Positions 29,556 through 37,479 are shown, counted from the stretch's first letter. The stretch: DNA of 64,000 bases from Atopobiaceae bacterium (GCA_017510785.1 JAFWMH010000054.1:1-64000), one strand, 5' to 3'. Program-made: numbers and translations. The notes: generated by a model not told the origin, from the sequence alone.

Positions 29556-29825
29556 ACATACCACCTCAAACTTATTGCCCGTTATTCTTCGTGCCAAAGC
29601 AGTATGACACAAGGAGCGACAAATGCCCACGAACTACTCGCGTGTTAACAATCCACAATCAATCTGCGGGCAACGCACTCCTCTGAGGCAACTTTAGATA
29701 CTACCAACTTCCTTTATCCACACCCTAATGCAACCGTCGAGCAATAACATGTAAAATCCTAGCTTCCTTACGTGTTTGTTGCTGTATAGTCTTGAATACG
29801 TTGCCCCAAAGAAAGGAGAACCCAA

Positions 29826-31220
29826 ATGAAACTCTTGGGCAAGAGGATCGCCAGCGTCGCACTCACAGGATCGATTGTTATCGCCGGATTGGCAGGCTGC
29901 GGTAAGCCTGCAGAGCCGGAGTCGACGGAGGCGACCGAGCAGGCAGCAGAGTCCACCACCGAGCAAACTCAGGCACAGGTCGCCAAGCCCACGTCGGCAA
30001 GCGCACTCGTCACCGCTTATACGGCGCTTCCGAACGCCAATAACTATACTGCCGCCTTCAGCCTAAGCGTCCAAAGCCAGGGAACGGACTCCGAGGGCAA
30101 CGCTTCCACCAATACGACCAGCACAAACGTGCCGAATCTCAAAACGGACGGTAACAACCTGCACATGACCAAGGAAATGACCGTTCCCGCCACTACGCCC
30201 GAGGTTGAGTACGACGAATATGGCAACGAAATCGAGCAGGAGGCAACGCCTTCTGGCACGACCAGTACCGAGATGTACATCGTTAAGGATGGCGCCAGCC
30301 CACTCGTGTATAGCACTGCGGACGGCACGACATGGACGAAGTCCACGCAGCCTTCCACCGACAATCCCGTTGCAACCCTGCTCGAGCCCACCATGCTCAC
30401 AAGCGGCGAGTTCGCCGCAACGGCAACCGGCTACACCATCACCATTCCTGGCGAAAAGATCCTTGGCTCCCTGCAGGAGACCTCCTCGATTTTGCAGGAC
30501 CTCGACACCAACGCCCAGCAGCAGCTCCGCACGAGTGTTGCAACCTATACCTTCGACCAAGATTGCTATCTCCAGAGGATGGACTACAGCTTCGTAAATC
30601 AGCCGGCTGCAAACACCACTGACGAGTATGGCTACGAGGAGACGAGCCAGTCCAGCACGTCCATTACCATTGCGTTGACGATGAGCAACTATGGCCAGAC
30701 GACCGCAGCTGACGTCACCGTTCCCGATTCGATTAAGAATACCGCAGTGGATGCCGGCGCAGCAGGCGTAGCCACAGGCGCGACAACTGGAGCGACGACC
30801 ACGGGCACCACTACTGGCACCGCGACGGATGGCACCACGGCCACTGGCACCACCACCGGAACGACCACGGGCACCACGAACGGCACGACCACGGGTACGA
30901 CGACCGGCACCGGTACCACCACCGGAACTACGACTGGGACGACGACTGGGACGACGACCGGAACCGGTACCACCACTGGCACCACCACGACCGGCACGAC
31001 CACCGGGACCACGACCAATGGCACGGCTACCGGCACCGCAACCAATGGCACGGCCACCGGAACCACTACCAATGGCACGGCTACCGGCACCGCAACCAAT
31101 GGTACGGCCACCGGAACCACTACCAACGGCACCGGCACCACCACGAGCGACGAGTACACCGGTGGGGATGAGTACGGCTACGATGCCGGCTACGACGAGT
31201 ATGGCTACGACGAGTACTAA
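29826..31220 (+). CDS. Lipoprotein with Thr/Gly repeat and acidic Tyr-rich tail
   Basis: 464 aa, ATG after AAAGGAG. The signal ends in a lipobox LAGC (Cys25), so it should be lipid-anchored outside. Residues 26-60 are an acidic Thr/Glu linker. Residues 60-310 form a soluble domain that resembles lipoprotein folds binding outer ligands (beta-rich, MTKEMTVPATT, YTFDQDCYLQRMDY), not assigned. From about residue 317 to 439 the sequence is almost only Thr, Gly, Ala and Asn (TTGTTTGTATDGTT-like). The last 24 residues are acidic and Tyr-rich (DEYGYDAGYDEYGYDEY). No sortase motif. Role unknown; the repeat may be a flexible or glycosylated stalk. It ends with a strong terminator, so it is probably transcribed alone. 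Confidence 0.85.
   Translation: MKLLGKRIASVALTGSIVIAGLAGCGKPAEPESTEATEQAAESTTEQTQAQVAKPTSASALVTAYTALPNANNYTAAFSLSVQSQGTDSEGNASTNTTSTNVPNLKTDGNNLHMTKEMTVPATTPEVEYDEYGNEIEQEATPSGTTSTEMYIVKDGASPLVYSTADGTTWTKSTQPSTDNPVATLLEPTMLTSGEFAATATGYTITIPGEKILGSLQETSSILQDLDTNAQQQLRTSVATYTFDQDCYLQRMDYSFVNQPAANTTDEYGYEETSQSSTSITIALTMSNYGQTTAADVTVPDSIKNTAVDAGAAGVATGATTGATTTGTTTGTATDGTTATGTTTGTTTGTTNGTTTGTTTGTGTTTGTTTGTTTGTTTGTGTTTGTTTTGTTTGTTTNGTATGTATNGTATGTTTNGTATGTATNGTATGTTTNGTGTTTSDEYTGGDEYGYDAGYDEYGYDEY
30774..31143 (+). repeat. Low-complexity ACC/GGC minisatellite encoding Thr-Gly tract
   Basis: About 370 bases of imperfect 9-15 base units (ACCACGGGCACC, ACCAATGGCACGGCC and variants) inside the lipoprotein gene. 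Unit lengths are multiples of three, so gain or loss of units keeps the frame. Some longer units of about 60 bases are nearly identical, which suggests recent slippage or recombination. The antisense strand of the same tract gives an open frame rich in Val and Pro, which is an artefact. Confidence 0.85.
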
Positions 31221-31250
31221 GCCAATACTGCTCGTACAGAGTTAACGGCC

Positions 31251-31287
31251 GACCCCCGCACCCTCAAACAGGTGCGGGGGTCGTTTA
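31251..31287 (+). terminator. Strong intrinsic terminator after the lipoprotein gene
   Basis: Perfect 12-bp stem GACCCCCGCACC at 31251-31262 with GGTGCGGGGGTC at 31271-31282, eight-base loop, followed by GTTT. Located 30 bases after the stop codon. Confidence 0.8.
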
Positions 31288-31307
31288 CTCGGACTCTGAA
31301 TTCCCCT

Positions 31308-31607
31308 CTACGTGCGTCGAACACCGAATCTCGTTTCGCCCTCAACGAGCTCAACAGCATCTTCCCGGGCAATCGACCAACCGTCTCCATAGCCAGGAAC
31401 GAGTGCCGTCACTCGTCGCACGAAATCCAACTGCGCACGTGCAGTACCCTGTGCCTCCGCCGTTACTGCTCCGTCGCGCTCGTTACGCACCCAACCGAGT
31501 ACGCCAGAACGCTCTGCGCACATTACGCACGCATACCGAAACCCACGATGCTGCACCTTCCCAACAAATCGGTACCGTATACGCTCGACTTCTTCTCCTG
31601 CCCTCAT
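31308..31607 (-). CDS. acyP: Acylphosphatase
   Basis: 99 aa; ATG at 31607 with AAGGAG four to five bases upstream. It matches the acylphosphatase family over nearly its full length: RYRFVGKVQHRGFRYACVM, with the catalytic Arg in GFRY, then LGWVRNERDGAVTAEAQG with the catalytic Asn in WVRN. The usual VQGVGFR loop reads VQHRGFR here, which changes part of the phosphate-binding loop and could lower activity. Hydrolyses acyl phosphates such as acetyl or carbamoyl phosphate. It is convergent with the lipoprotein gene and divergent from the small zinc-ribbon gene. Confidence 0.82.
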   Translation of the reverse strand: MRAGEEVERIRYRFVGKVQHRGFRYACVMCAERSGVLGWVRNERDGAVTAEAQGTARAQLDFVRRVTALVPGYGDGWSIAREDAVELVEGETRFGVRRT

Positions 31608-31689
31608 TGCGCTCCTTTTTTTCAAAACTTCGTTCGAACAATCCCAATACCTGCTACCATCTTATGTGTACACATCCTCACCAAGGAGC

Positions 31690-31935
31690 ATGATGCGCTG
31701 CACGCATTGCGGATACAAACTGCCGGAAACATCGGATGCTTGCCCACGGTGCAAGGCAAGTCTCACGCAGCATTCTCGACTGCGCGAGTTGCTCATCACA
31801 GCCCTATGGACATTCGTTGCACTCGCATGCGTTACGATTCTTACCTATTTGGTATTGAGCTGGCACGATGCGCAAGCGCCCACGGCCGCACGCATAACCT
31901 CTTGGTATGCCACGTCTTTCTTCCTCGCAATGTGA
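31690..31935 (+). CDS. Small zinc-ribbon membrane protein
   Basis: 81 aa from tandem ATGs at 31690/31693 right behind AAGGAG; the second ATG has better spacing. Four cysteines form a ribbon (MRCTHCGY ... ACPRCKAS), followed by one membrane helix (LLITALWTFVALACVTILTY) and a short tail. The last 91 bases overlap the 3' end of larC on the other strand, so the two transcripts would be complementary there. Zinc-ribbon plus single helix is a common, poorly known Gram-positive design. The overlap lowers confidence that the whole tail is real. Confidence 0.6.
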   Translation: MMRCTHCGYKLPETSDACPRCKASLTQHSRLRELLITALWTFVALACVTILTYLVLSWHDAQAPTAARITSWYATSFFLAM

Positions 31936-33161
31936 GCTACGGACTCGTGCTCAGGATACGCTCGTTGCGTACCGTCGGGCAACGTTACCTCCTTCACGCG
32001 CACGTTTCCGTACGTCGTATGTACCACGCTTGCCGTACGTTCGAGCACCGTGCGTTGCAAAGGATATCGACGCACGCCGATGGTCGTCGTATCCTCGAAT
32101 AACACGCTCTCCAAGGCTGCTATGGCATCCTCGTGACAAAGTACCTCAATTTGGTATCCCGGCCTACCCTTCTTCATAAACACCGGAATATAGTGGGCTT
32201 CGAGCGCGCCCATCTCGAACACGCGATCCATAACAAATCCCAAGGCCTCGCCCGTGCAATCGTCAACTTCCGTTTCGAGCTTCCAAAGCGGCGCATCGTC
32301 TACGGCGGCACCTGCCCGCGCGTCTTCGACCAGCATCACGTACACCATACTCGGTGGATTGTACGCACGTTTGCCGCTTCCCCGTCCCGTCGCAATAATC
32401 CGGTACGACTCAGGCAGGGCTTCCGCCGAGCGAAACGCTGCAGCGATTGCGGCACCGGTTGGCGTTACGAGCTCGCCCTCACGATGAGCCTTCCTAAGCA
32501 CAAGCCCATTTGCCTCAACAATATTGGCAACAGCAGGCACGGGAATCGGCAACACGCCATGGGCACAACGAACATGTCCCTCACCTTCGGCAAGTTCCGT
32601 TATCACCACATCGTCCACGCCCAAATCGTCCAAGCACCACGCAGCGGCAACAACATCCACAATGGAGTCCACGGCACCCACCTCATGGAAGTGCACCTCG
32701 TCGGGCGTCGTTCCATGGGCCTTTGCCTCCGCCTCGGCTATGATGCCAAACACCTTGAGTGCCATAGCGGTAACGTTTTTCGGAAGGCCACCGGCTTCCA
32801 CGATTGCACGGATATCGGCAAGGTTGCGATGCTCGTGATGCCCGTGCTCGTGGTGCCCGTGCTCGTGGTGCCCATGATGATGGTGATCATGGCCGTCATC
32901 GCCCTCATCATCGATGCTTCCATAGAGCCACTCCATGTCGTGGTCGTGGTTCTCGTGCTCCGCATCGAGCACCACATCGAAGTCGCACACGGCAAGAGCA
33001 CCCACCGTTTTGTGTGTTATCTTCACTTCATAGCCCTCAAGTCCGAGGCACGCAAGGGCATCGCGGAGCCCCTGCTCACTCGCGCCGGCGTCAAGCAACG
33101 CCCCCACAACCATGTCGCCACTAATGCCGCTTTCGCACTGCATATACAATGTGCGTCCCAT
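31845..33161 (-). CDS. larC: Nickel-pincer cofactor biosynthesis protein LarC with His-rich insert
   Basis: 438 aa; ATG at 33161 behind AAAGGAG. LarC inserts nickel into the pyridinium bisthiocarboxylate nucleotide, the cofactor of lactate racemase and related LarA enzymes. Seen: MQCESGISGDMVVGALLDAG at the N-terminus, DEVHFHEVGAVDSIVDVV, and NIDD-type C-terminal part TEVDDCTGEALGFVMD. A His-rich insert of about 20 residues (DHHHHGHHEHGHHEH) lies near residue 95 and could store or deliver nickel. Here the gene is one continuous frame, whereas the Lactobacillus plantarum gene is split into larC1/C2 joined by frameshifting. larB precedes by 13 bases; larA and larE are not in the window. Confidence 0.94.
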   Translation of the reverse strand: MGRTLYMQCESGISGDMVVGALLDAGASEQGLRDALACLGLEGYEVKITHKTVGALAVCDFDVVLDAEHENHDHDMEWLYGSIDDEGDDGHDHHHHGHHEHGHHEHGHHEHRNLADIRAIVEAGGLPKNVTAMALKVFGIIAEAEAKAHGTTPDEVHFHEVGAVDSIVDVVAAAWCLDDLGVDDVVITELAEGEGHVRCAHGVLPIPVPAVANIVEANGLVLRKAHREGELVTPTGAAIAAAFRSAEALPESYRIIATGRGSGKRAYNPPSMVYVMLVEDARAGAAVDDAPLWKLETEVDDCTGEALGFVMDRVFEMGALEAHYIPVFMKKGRPGYQIEVLCHEDAIAALESVLFEDTTTIGVRRYPLQRTVLERTASVVHTTYGNVRVKEVTLPDGTQRAYPEHESVAHIARKKDVAYQEVMRAAVGACASCQLNTK

Positions 33162-33174
33162 TTCAACTCCTTTG

Positions 33175-33960
33175 CTAACGCGATGTACGCGCATGATCAA
33201 TAAGCGCCGCCGAATACCCGGCCCCAAAGCCATTGTCGATGTTAACAACCGACGTACCGCTCGAACACGAGTTAAGCATGGCTAACAGAGCTGCCACGCC
33301 TCCAAACGAAGCCCCGTATCCTACACTTGTGGGACAAGCAATTACCGGACAAGCACATAGCCCTCCGATTACACTAGCCAACGCGCCCTCCATCCCGGCC
33401 ACGGCAACCACCACGCTCGCACGCTGGAAAAGCTCCTGATAGGCTAGCAAGCGATGTATTCCCGCTACTCCCACATCGTACACACGCTCAACCTTGCTTC
33501 CCATAAACTCCGCAGTGAGTGCTGCCTCTTCCGCGCAGTACAGGTCACTCGTGCCCGCGCACGCAACGACTACCAATCCGTTGCCATCATGTTGAGGATG
33601 CTCCCCTATTACCAAAATGCGTGCAGCCTCATAGTACGCATACGGAACATCACGAAAACTAGCATTTTGGAGAAGGCTCTCGCCCACCGACTGGGCTTTG
33701 TGCGCATCTACACGCGTCACCAAAACGCGCCGCTGCCCGCCCTGCATAAGCGCGACCACTATTCCTGCGATTTGCTCCGCAGTCTTGCCTGCCCCATACA
33801 CAACCTCGGAAGCACCCGTACGCACACCCCTGTGCAGGTCGGGTTTCGCATACCCCAGTTCGGCAAAGGGAGCGGTTCCCAAGCGCTCTACGGCCTCGTC
33901 GGGCGTAATGCGACCATGTGCCACCCCCTCAAGCAGTGTTCGCAATTCCGACCGCTCCAT
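33175..33960 (-). CDS. larB: Nickel-pincer cofactor biosynthesis protein LarB
   Basis: 261 aa; ATG at 33960 with GGAGGAG upstream. LarB carboxylates and hydrolyses nicotinic acid adenine dinucleotide in the first step of the nickel-pincer nucleotide pathway; it resembles AIR carboxylase PurE. Seen: GASEVVYGAGKTAEQIAGI, CAGTSDLYCAEEAALTAEF, VYDVGVAGIHRLL and VACPTSVGYGASFGGVAALL-like (ACPTSVGYGASFGGVAALL), the PurE-type motifs. Forms an operon with larC (13-base gap); a PcsB-like hydrolase gene lies 48 bases upstream and may share the transcript without a functional link. Confidence 0.95.
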   Translation of the reverse strand: MERSELRTLLEGVAHGRITPDEAVERLGTAPFAELGYAKPDLHRGVRTGASEVVYGAGKTAEQIAGIVVALMQGGQRRVLVTRVDAHKAQSVGESLLQNASFRDVPYAYYEAARILVIGEHPQHDGNGLVVVACAGTSDLYCAEEAALTAEFMGSKVERVYDVGVAGIHRLLAYQELFQRASVVVAVAGMEGALASVIGGLCACPVIACPTSVGYGASFGGVAALLAMLNSCSSGTSVVNIDNGFGAGYSAALIDHARTSR

Positions 33961-34008
33961 TGCACGCTCCTCCTCGTCTTCCACGAGCTTCGCATACCGC
34001 AAACATGC

Positions 34009-35421
34009 TTATTCCAGCACGTAGCCTCCAAGCCAACCCCAACGAACTGGAACCGTTTCGCCGTAGTACGACATCCACTCCTCCAGCGATATGGTTCGAA
34101 TGTATCCGATGTTATCCATAACGGTACCATCGCCTATATACATGCCAATATGACCATATATGCGCCCCGCAGTGGTGTGTGGATGCGTGGAAACGGCCAC
34201 GGCCATCCCCGGACGCAGCTCGCTTAAATCTGTGCTGTAGCAATACTCGGCATACATGTCGTTCGCATTGCCCGACACGAAGTCGAACCCCGCATTCATG
34301 AGCACGTTGGAGCACCACGCCGCGCAAAGTCCGCCTCCCGGCGATGGCGTGCTCTGGCATGCGGCGATAACCGCCGCGGCTGAACCCACGTTAGGAGAGG
34401 GCTCTTGGGGCACCTCCTCGGGAATGGCATCTTGTTCGCCTTCCGGCACCGTTTGGGGTTCGGGCTCCGTCCAGGAATCAGAGTCTGGCTCTCCATCCTC
34501 CGACCAATCGGAATCTGCGTACGACCCATACTCATCCTCATAGCCGTAATCGTAGTCATCCTCGAACTCATAAGCCATGGCTCCGGCCTGGGACACGCGT
34601 GGCACGGCAAACGCACTCCGCTTCGCGCTTTGCACGGGCATCGCGGAAGAAGATGCCATACCCGCAATCGTAGCATCTCTCCACGAGGTCGAACTCGTTT
34701 TGCCACGATTTGCGCGTGCGCGCTCCTTGCGCGCCTTAGCCGCCTCCTGCTGAGCCGCCAGCAGTCCTTCCTCGCGCTCATCCACAAGGCTGAGGGTTTC
34801 CTCGTCGAGTCCATCCACGAGTATCTCGGCCTCGTACTGCTTGTCGCGCATGGCCTCGAGCTGATCAGCCTGCGTCCGGCTCACCCGTTCGAGCTCGTCG
34901 CGCTTCTTACCCAAGCGGTCGCGCTCATCCTCGAGTCTCGCACGCTCGTCTTTCACGCTTTGAATGAGCTCAAACTGCCCTTCGCTCACTTTGTTGTAGT
35001 AATACAGATTCTCAATAAAATCCTCTATGGAGGTAGAGCCAAGAAGCACGTCCACGACGCCTCGTTTACCCACTTTGTATTCGTCCGAAACGTTGACGCA
35101 AAGCTCCCCCTGCTTCTTCGTAAGTCTCTTTGCGATGCCCTCCACGTTGCGCTGGATCTTTGCAATGTGGATGTTTACGTCATGCAGCGCATCGAGCGTA
35201 TCGGATTGGCGCTTGCATAGGGCTTCGTAGTCGTCAGCAATAACGTTCAGCCCGGCCTGCGCCTCAGCCAGCTCCGCCTCCGCGTTCACAAGGTCATCGG
35301 CAGCATCGGCTCGTGCCACACGCGCGCCTATTGCCTGCATACCCGCCACCGAAAGAAGCATCAGCGCACTTCTGCGCGAAAGACTCGTATACTCATACCT
35401 CATGCCACGTTTAGAATGCAT
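34009..35421 (-). CDS. Exported coiled-coil protein with C-terminal CHAP/NlpC-like hydrolase domain (PcsB-like)
   Basis: 470 aa; ATG at 35421 with GAGGAG seven bases upstream (an ATG six codons later has none). N-terminal signal with an Arg pair (LSRRSALMLLSVAGMQA). Residues 40-245 are coiled coil as in PcsB/RipA-type division hydrolases (SVKDERARLEDERDRLGKKR). A low-complexity acidic Tyr-rich part (EFEDDYDYGYEDEYGSY) and Pro/Glu linker follow. The last ~130 residues have a Cys in GGGLCAAWCSNVL and a His in YGHIGMYIGDG, the layout of CHAP/NlpC cysteine hydrolases. PcsB-like proteins are activated by FtsEX; the coiled-coil FtsX-type permeases of this window are possible partners, which is speculation. 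Confidence 0.85.
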   Translation of the reverse strand: MHSKRGMRYEYTSLSRRSALMLLSVAGMQAIGARVARADAADDLVNAEAELAEAQAGLNVIADDYEALCKRQSDTLDALHDVNIHIAKIQRNVEGIAKRLTKKQGELCVNVSDEYKVGKRGVVDVLLGSTSIEDFIENLYYYNKVSEGQFELIQSVKDERARLEDERDRLGKKRDELERVSRTQADQLEAMRDKQYEAEILVDGLDEETLSLVDEREEGLLAAQQEAAKARKERARANRGKTSSTSWRDATIAGMASSSAMPVQSAKRSAFAVPRVSQAGAMAYEFEDDYDYGYEDEYGSYADSDWSEDGEPDSDSWTEPEPQTVPEGEQDAIPEEVPQEPSPNVGSAAAVIAACQSTPSPGGGLCAAWCSNVLMNAGFDFVSGNANDMYAEYCYSTDLSELRPGMAVAVSTHPHTTAGRIYGHIGMYIGDGTVMDNIGYIRTISLEEWMSYYGETVPVRWGWLGGYVLE

Positions 35422-35527
35422 TTGTAGACTCCTCGTACATCGTCGTAAGAGTTAGTAAACTTTAGCACAATCCGCTCGAGCAGGAAATGGGAGACGATAA
35501 CGCACATGCCTGACTTTCCGTTGTTGT

Positions 35528-35546
35528 CGGTGCCATAAAGGCACCG
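35528..35546. other. Short perfect hairpin upstream of small coupled ORFs
   Basis: CGGTGCC at 35528-35534 and GGCACCG at 35540-35546 pair perfectly around the loop ATAAA. It lies 21 bases before the ATG of a 13-codon ORF and has no T-tract. It could be a leader structure, an operator or part of a longer RNA. Confidence 0.4.
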
Positions 35547-35567
35547 CACAAGAAGGAAGGAACTCAG

Positions 35568-35609
35568 ATGAGCGAGGAATTGCAAGCACTTTTTAGCAGG
35601 CCCGCATAG
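35568..35609 (+). CDS. Possible 13-codon leader peptide
   Basis: MSEELQALFSRPA then TAG. It has an excellent ribosome site, AAGGAAGGA seven bases before the ATG, better than most genes here. The TAG overlaps a GTG (TAGTG) that opens the next frame. It could be a leader peptide for translational coupling, the start of a frameshifted gene, or a chance ORF inside an RNA gene. Nothing in the peptide marks a specific amino-acid attenuator. Confidence 0.3.
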   Translation: MSEELQALFSRPA

Positions 35610-35785
35610 TGCGTCTTGCCTCCCTGAGGTGGGATGTCTCTTTATCCGCTGCCGCAACGCTGCTCTTTGAGTCTGGTGCGCTGGCCTATGTGCGTGAAAG
35701 CTTCGACTACTTCCACCTAGAAGGCGACTGCTCCTACCCAACAGGCTCCGCGACCAGGCATGCCTCCGTTCGGAGCAGGCATTAA
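35609..35785 (+). CDS. Possible small ORF coupled to leader peptide, or frameshifted remnant
   Basis: 58 codons from the GTG in TAGTG to TAA. It reads sensibly (RLASLRWDVSLSAAATLLF, then ESFDYFHLEGDCSYPTG) but I recognise no family. If one base were restored near 35600, it would join the 13-codon ORF above into one ~74-residue protein, so a single-base deletion pseudogene is an alternative. A third option is a structured RNA: TGCG, GCCT and GGTGGGA in the 5' part can pair in order with TCCTACC, AGGC and CGCG in the 3' part. A hairpin at 35760-35782 closes the region. Confidence 0.3.
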   Translation: MRLASLRWDVSLSAAATLLFESGALAYVRESFDYFHLEGDCSYPTGSATRHASVRSRH

Positions 35786-35816
35786 GTTGTCTCACACATG
35801 TGGGGAGTGAGAGAAT

Positions 35817-36077
35817 ATGGCTTTAAGCGGAGAACTTACCGATTTCTCTATGAGCCTTTGCGCCACCCTGGCGTCCGTTGACATCGCAACTGTCTCGTGC
35901 TGCGATACTACGCAAGCGCTTGCCGCTTTACTCGCGTCTGAAACCGGCGAGCAACTTTTCGACGACTCTCTCAAGCTTTGGTGGGAAAGCCCGCGCAACA
36001 TCGCGACCGCGTATCTGCAAGAGATTGGCATGCACGTTCCGACGAGTTGGGACTCCGACTGGACGGCAGAGGTATAG
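35817..36077 (+). CDS. Hypothetical small acidic protein
   Basis: 86 aa, ATG with GGGGAG nine bases upstream. No membrane helix, no known motif; helix-rich and acidic, with a Cys pair (VSCCDTTQALAALL) and several Trp residues (SLKLWWESPRN). It is alone on the plus strand between two minus-strand operons, 31 bases after the small coupled ORF, and is followed by a hairpin at 36117. I do not recognise it. Reasonable codon use and the ribosome site favour a real gene. Confidence 0.5.
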   Translation: MALSGELTDFSMSLCATLASVDIATVSCCDTTQALAALLASETGEQLFDDSLKLWWESPRNIATAYLQEIGMHVPTSWDSDWTAEV

Positions 36078-36116
36078 GCACGCCCGCCAACCGCCGAACG
36101 TATTTTGAGCACGATG

Positions 36117-36140
36117 CCCCGCACGGCCATTCGTGCGGGG
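36117..36140. terminator. Possible terminator hairpin between convergent genes
   Basis: Perfect 9-bp stem CCCCGCACG at 36117-36125 with CGTGCGGGG at 36132-36140, six-base loop. No T-tract on either side, so intrinsic termination is not certain. It lies 40 bases after the small ORF and 43 bases before the 3' end of pilO. Confidence 0.45.
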
Positions 36141-36182
36141 TATCCATAGCACCTCAACTATTTGTGTGGCGTTACGCCAAAC

Positions 36183-36827
36183 CTACTTGTTCCACTCCGT
36201 AAGCGCCGTGAGGTCTTGTCCCTCCGCCGCGGCCTCTTCCGCAGCAAGCAGCATACCCTCCGTAGGAGCTTCGAAGAAGGTGAGTTCCAAGGTGGTGCTA
36301 AAGGTAGTCGAAGCTCCCTCTCCCGCATTCGAGCTCGCGTTCTTTTGTTCCACCACCGACAACGCGTCCACCTGGCAGGGATACGGACCTCGCGCGATGT
36401 TTTGCACCGCCTCGCGCGCCTGCTCATACGTCGAAGCGTCGAAGCTAATCGTGCCCGACCTATGGACGGTTTTATTCTCCTCCGAGAACGTCGGTTCCTC
36501 AAACTTCATATCGTAGCTCTTCATCGTGCTCATAACGCCATTCAAAAAGGCCATAAGACTCTTCGTGTTGTCGTACTCGGGCATAAACGTTGGCTTAACG
36601 CCCTTCTCCTCGTATTCTTCCACAAGAGTCTGCATTTGTCTGAGATTCGCTGAACGGGCCTGGTACAACGTGAGGGTATCTTGCGCCGCGGCGATTTGTG
36701 AATCCGCGGCAGTGATTTGGTCTTGCACGGCGATGTAGACAAAGCGATACCACAAAACCACAAGCAACGCGATGCCCAAAAAGCCAATCAAAACCTTTTC
36801 GCGGGTCGAAAACGAATACGTCAGCAT
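36183..36827 (-). CDS. pilO: Type IV pilus alignment protein PilO-like
   Basis: 214 aa; ATG at 36827 inside the end of the ribosome site GAGGAG, four bases after the pilN stop. One N-terminal membrane helix (VLIGFLGIALLVVLWYRFVY), a coiled-coil segment (about 40-85) and a C-terminal ferredoxin-like domain, the PilO layout. Sequence similarity to PilO is weak, so the call rests on layout and on gene order pilM-pilN-pilO. PilO and PilN form the membrane heterodimer that links the cytosolic PilM ring to the pilus machine. C-terminus is Glu/Ala-rich. Confidence 0.72.
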   Translation of the reverse strand: MLTYSFSTREKVLIGFLGIALLVVLWYRFVYIAVQDQITAADSQIAAAQDTLTLYQARSANLRQMQTLVEEYEEKGVKPTFMPEYDNTKSLMAFLNGVMSTMKSYDMKFEEPTFSEENKTVHRSGTISFDASTYEQAREAVQNIARGPYPCQVDALSVVEQKNASSNAGEGASTTFSTTLELTFFEAPTEGMLLAAEEAAAEGQDLTALTEWNK

Positions 36828-36831
36828 GGCG

Positions 36832-37479
36832 CTACTCCTCCGACTCGGTTGCAGGACTTGCGAGGGCCACAACGATGGTGGACGTCGAGGTTTGCGTCTC
36901 GCCCCCCTGCGACGAAACCGCCTTAGTGTTGGCACTTGTTACGCTCGTACGCACAACCATGTCGTTCTTCTCCAGCTTCTTCGCCAAATCGCCCACCGTC
37001 TCCAGCGACACGCCTTCCAAATTGAGCGTGAGCGTGTTTTCGGCGAGGACAATCTCGGTAACATGCGCCGCAGGCATTACATCCTTTTCGACGAGCTCGA
37101 GCACCGAAATAACGTCATTCTTGCCGGTTCCATATTCCTTTACGTACGCCTCGTAGAGCTCAAAAACCTCTTGGTAGTTCTCGACTCCTCCGCCCAACTC
37201 GTCAAGCAAGGCTTGCTGCTCAGCGAGCTGCGCCTGCTTGCGAGCCAGCTTGTCGAACTGATCCAACACACCAAACTTCACAAACGCGAGCGCCACAACC
37301 ACGCCCAAAATGGCGAGAAGAACATGCTTGCGCATGTCCCCGCTCTTTTGTTCCCCTTGGTAGAGGTTCATCGTGGTTTTGGTGGGGACGCTCCCGCTTC
37401 CGGCACCCTTCTTCCTGCCAGGACGAGCGAGATCGAGAATCGTGGAAAGACTTATCTCCTTGTTCCAATCAAGCGCCAC
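36832..37479 (-). CDS. pilN: Type IV pilus assembly protein PilN-like
   Basis: 215 aa from GTG 37479, with GGGGAGG nine bases upstream and an 11-base overlap with pilM. The short N-terminal cytosolic region holds a PilN-type motif, ISLSTILDLARPGRKK, the place where PilN binds PilM. Then one helix (HVLLAILGVVVALAFVKFGV), a coiled coil and a beta/alpha domain, as in PilN. Probable translational coupling on both sides supports one complex. Confidence 0.75.
   Translation of the reverse strand: MALDWNKEISLSTILDLARPGRKKGAGSGSVPTKTTMNLYQGEQKSGDMRKHVLLAILGVVVALAFVKFGVLDQFDKLARKQAQLAEQQALLDELGGGVENYQEVFELYEAYVKEYGTGKNDVISVLELVEKDVMPAAHVTEIVLAENTLTLNLEGVSLETVGDLAKKLEKNDMVVRTSVTSANTKAVSSQGGETQTSTSTIVVALASPATESEE

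Noticed and set aside
30774-31143. CRISPR-like repeat array
   Set aside because: Units are short, continuous and in frame inside a gene, without regular spacers.
30689-31159. Val/Pro-repeat protein on the minus strand
   Set aside because: Reverse reading of the Thr/Gly minisatellite; no ribosome site.
32133-33203. 356-codon plus-strand open frame
   Set aside because: Shadow of larC; its His-rich and Met-rich segments mirror the larC sequence.
35568-35785. Definite 6S RNA gene
   Set aside because: Some ordered complementarity and size fit, but I could not see the conserved central bubble; left as one of three options for the region.
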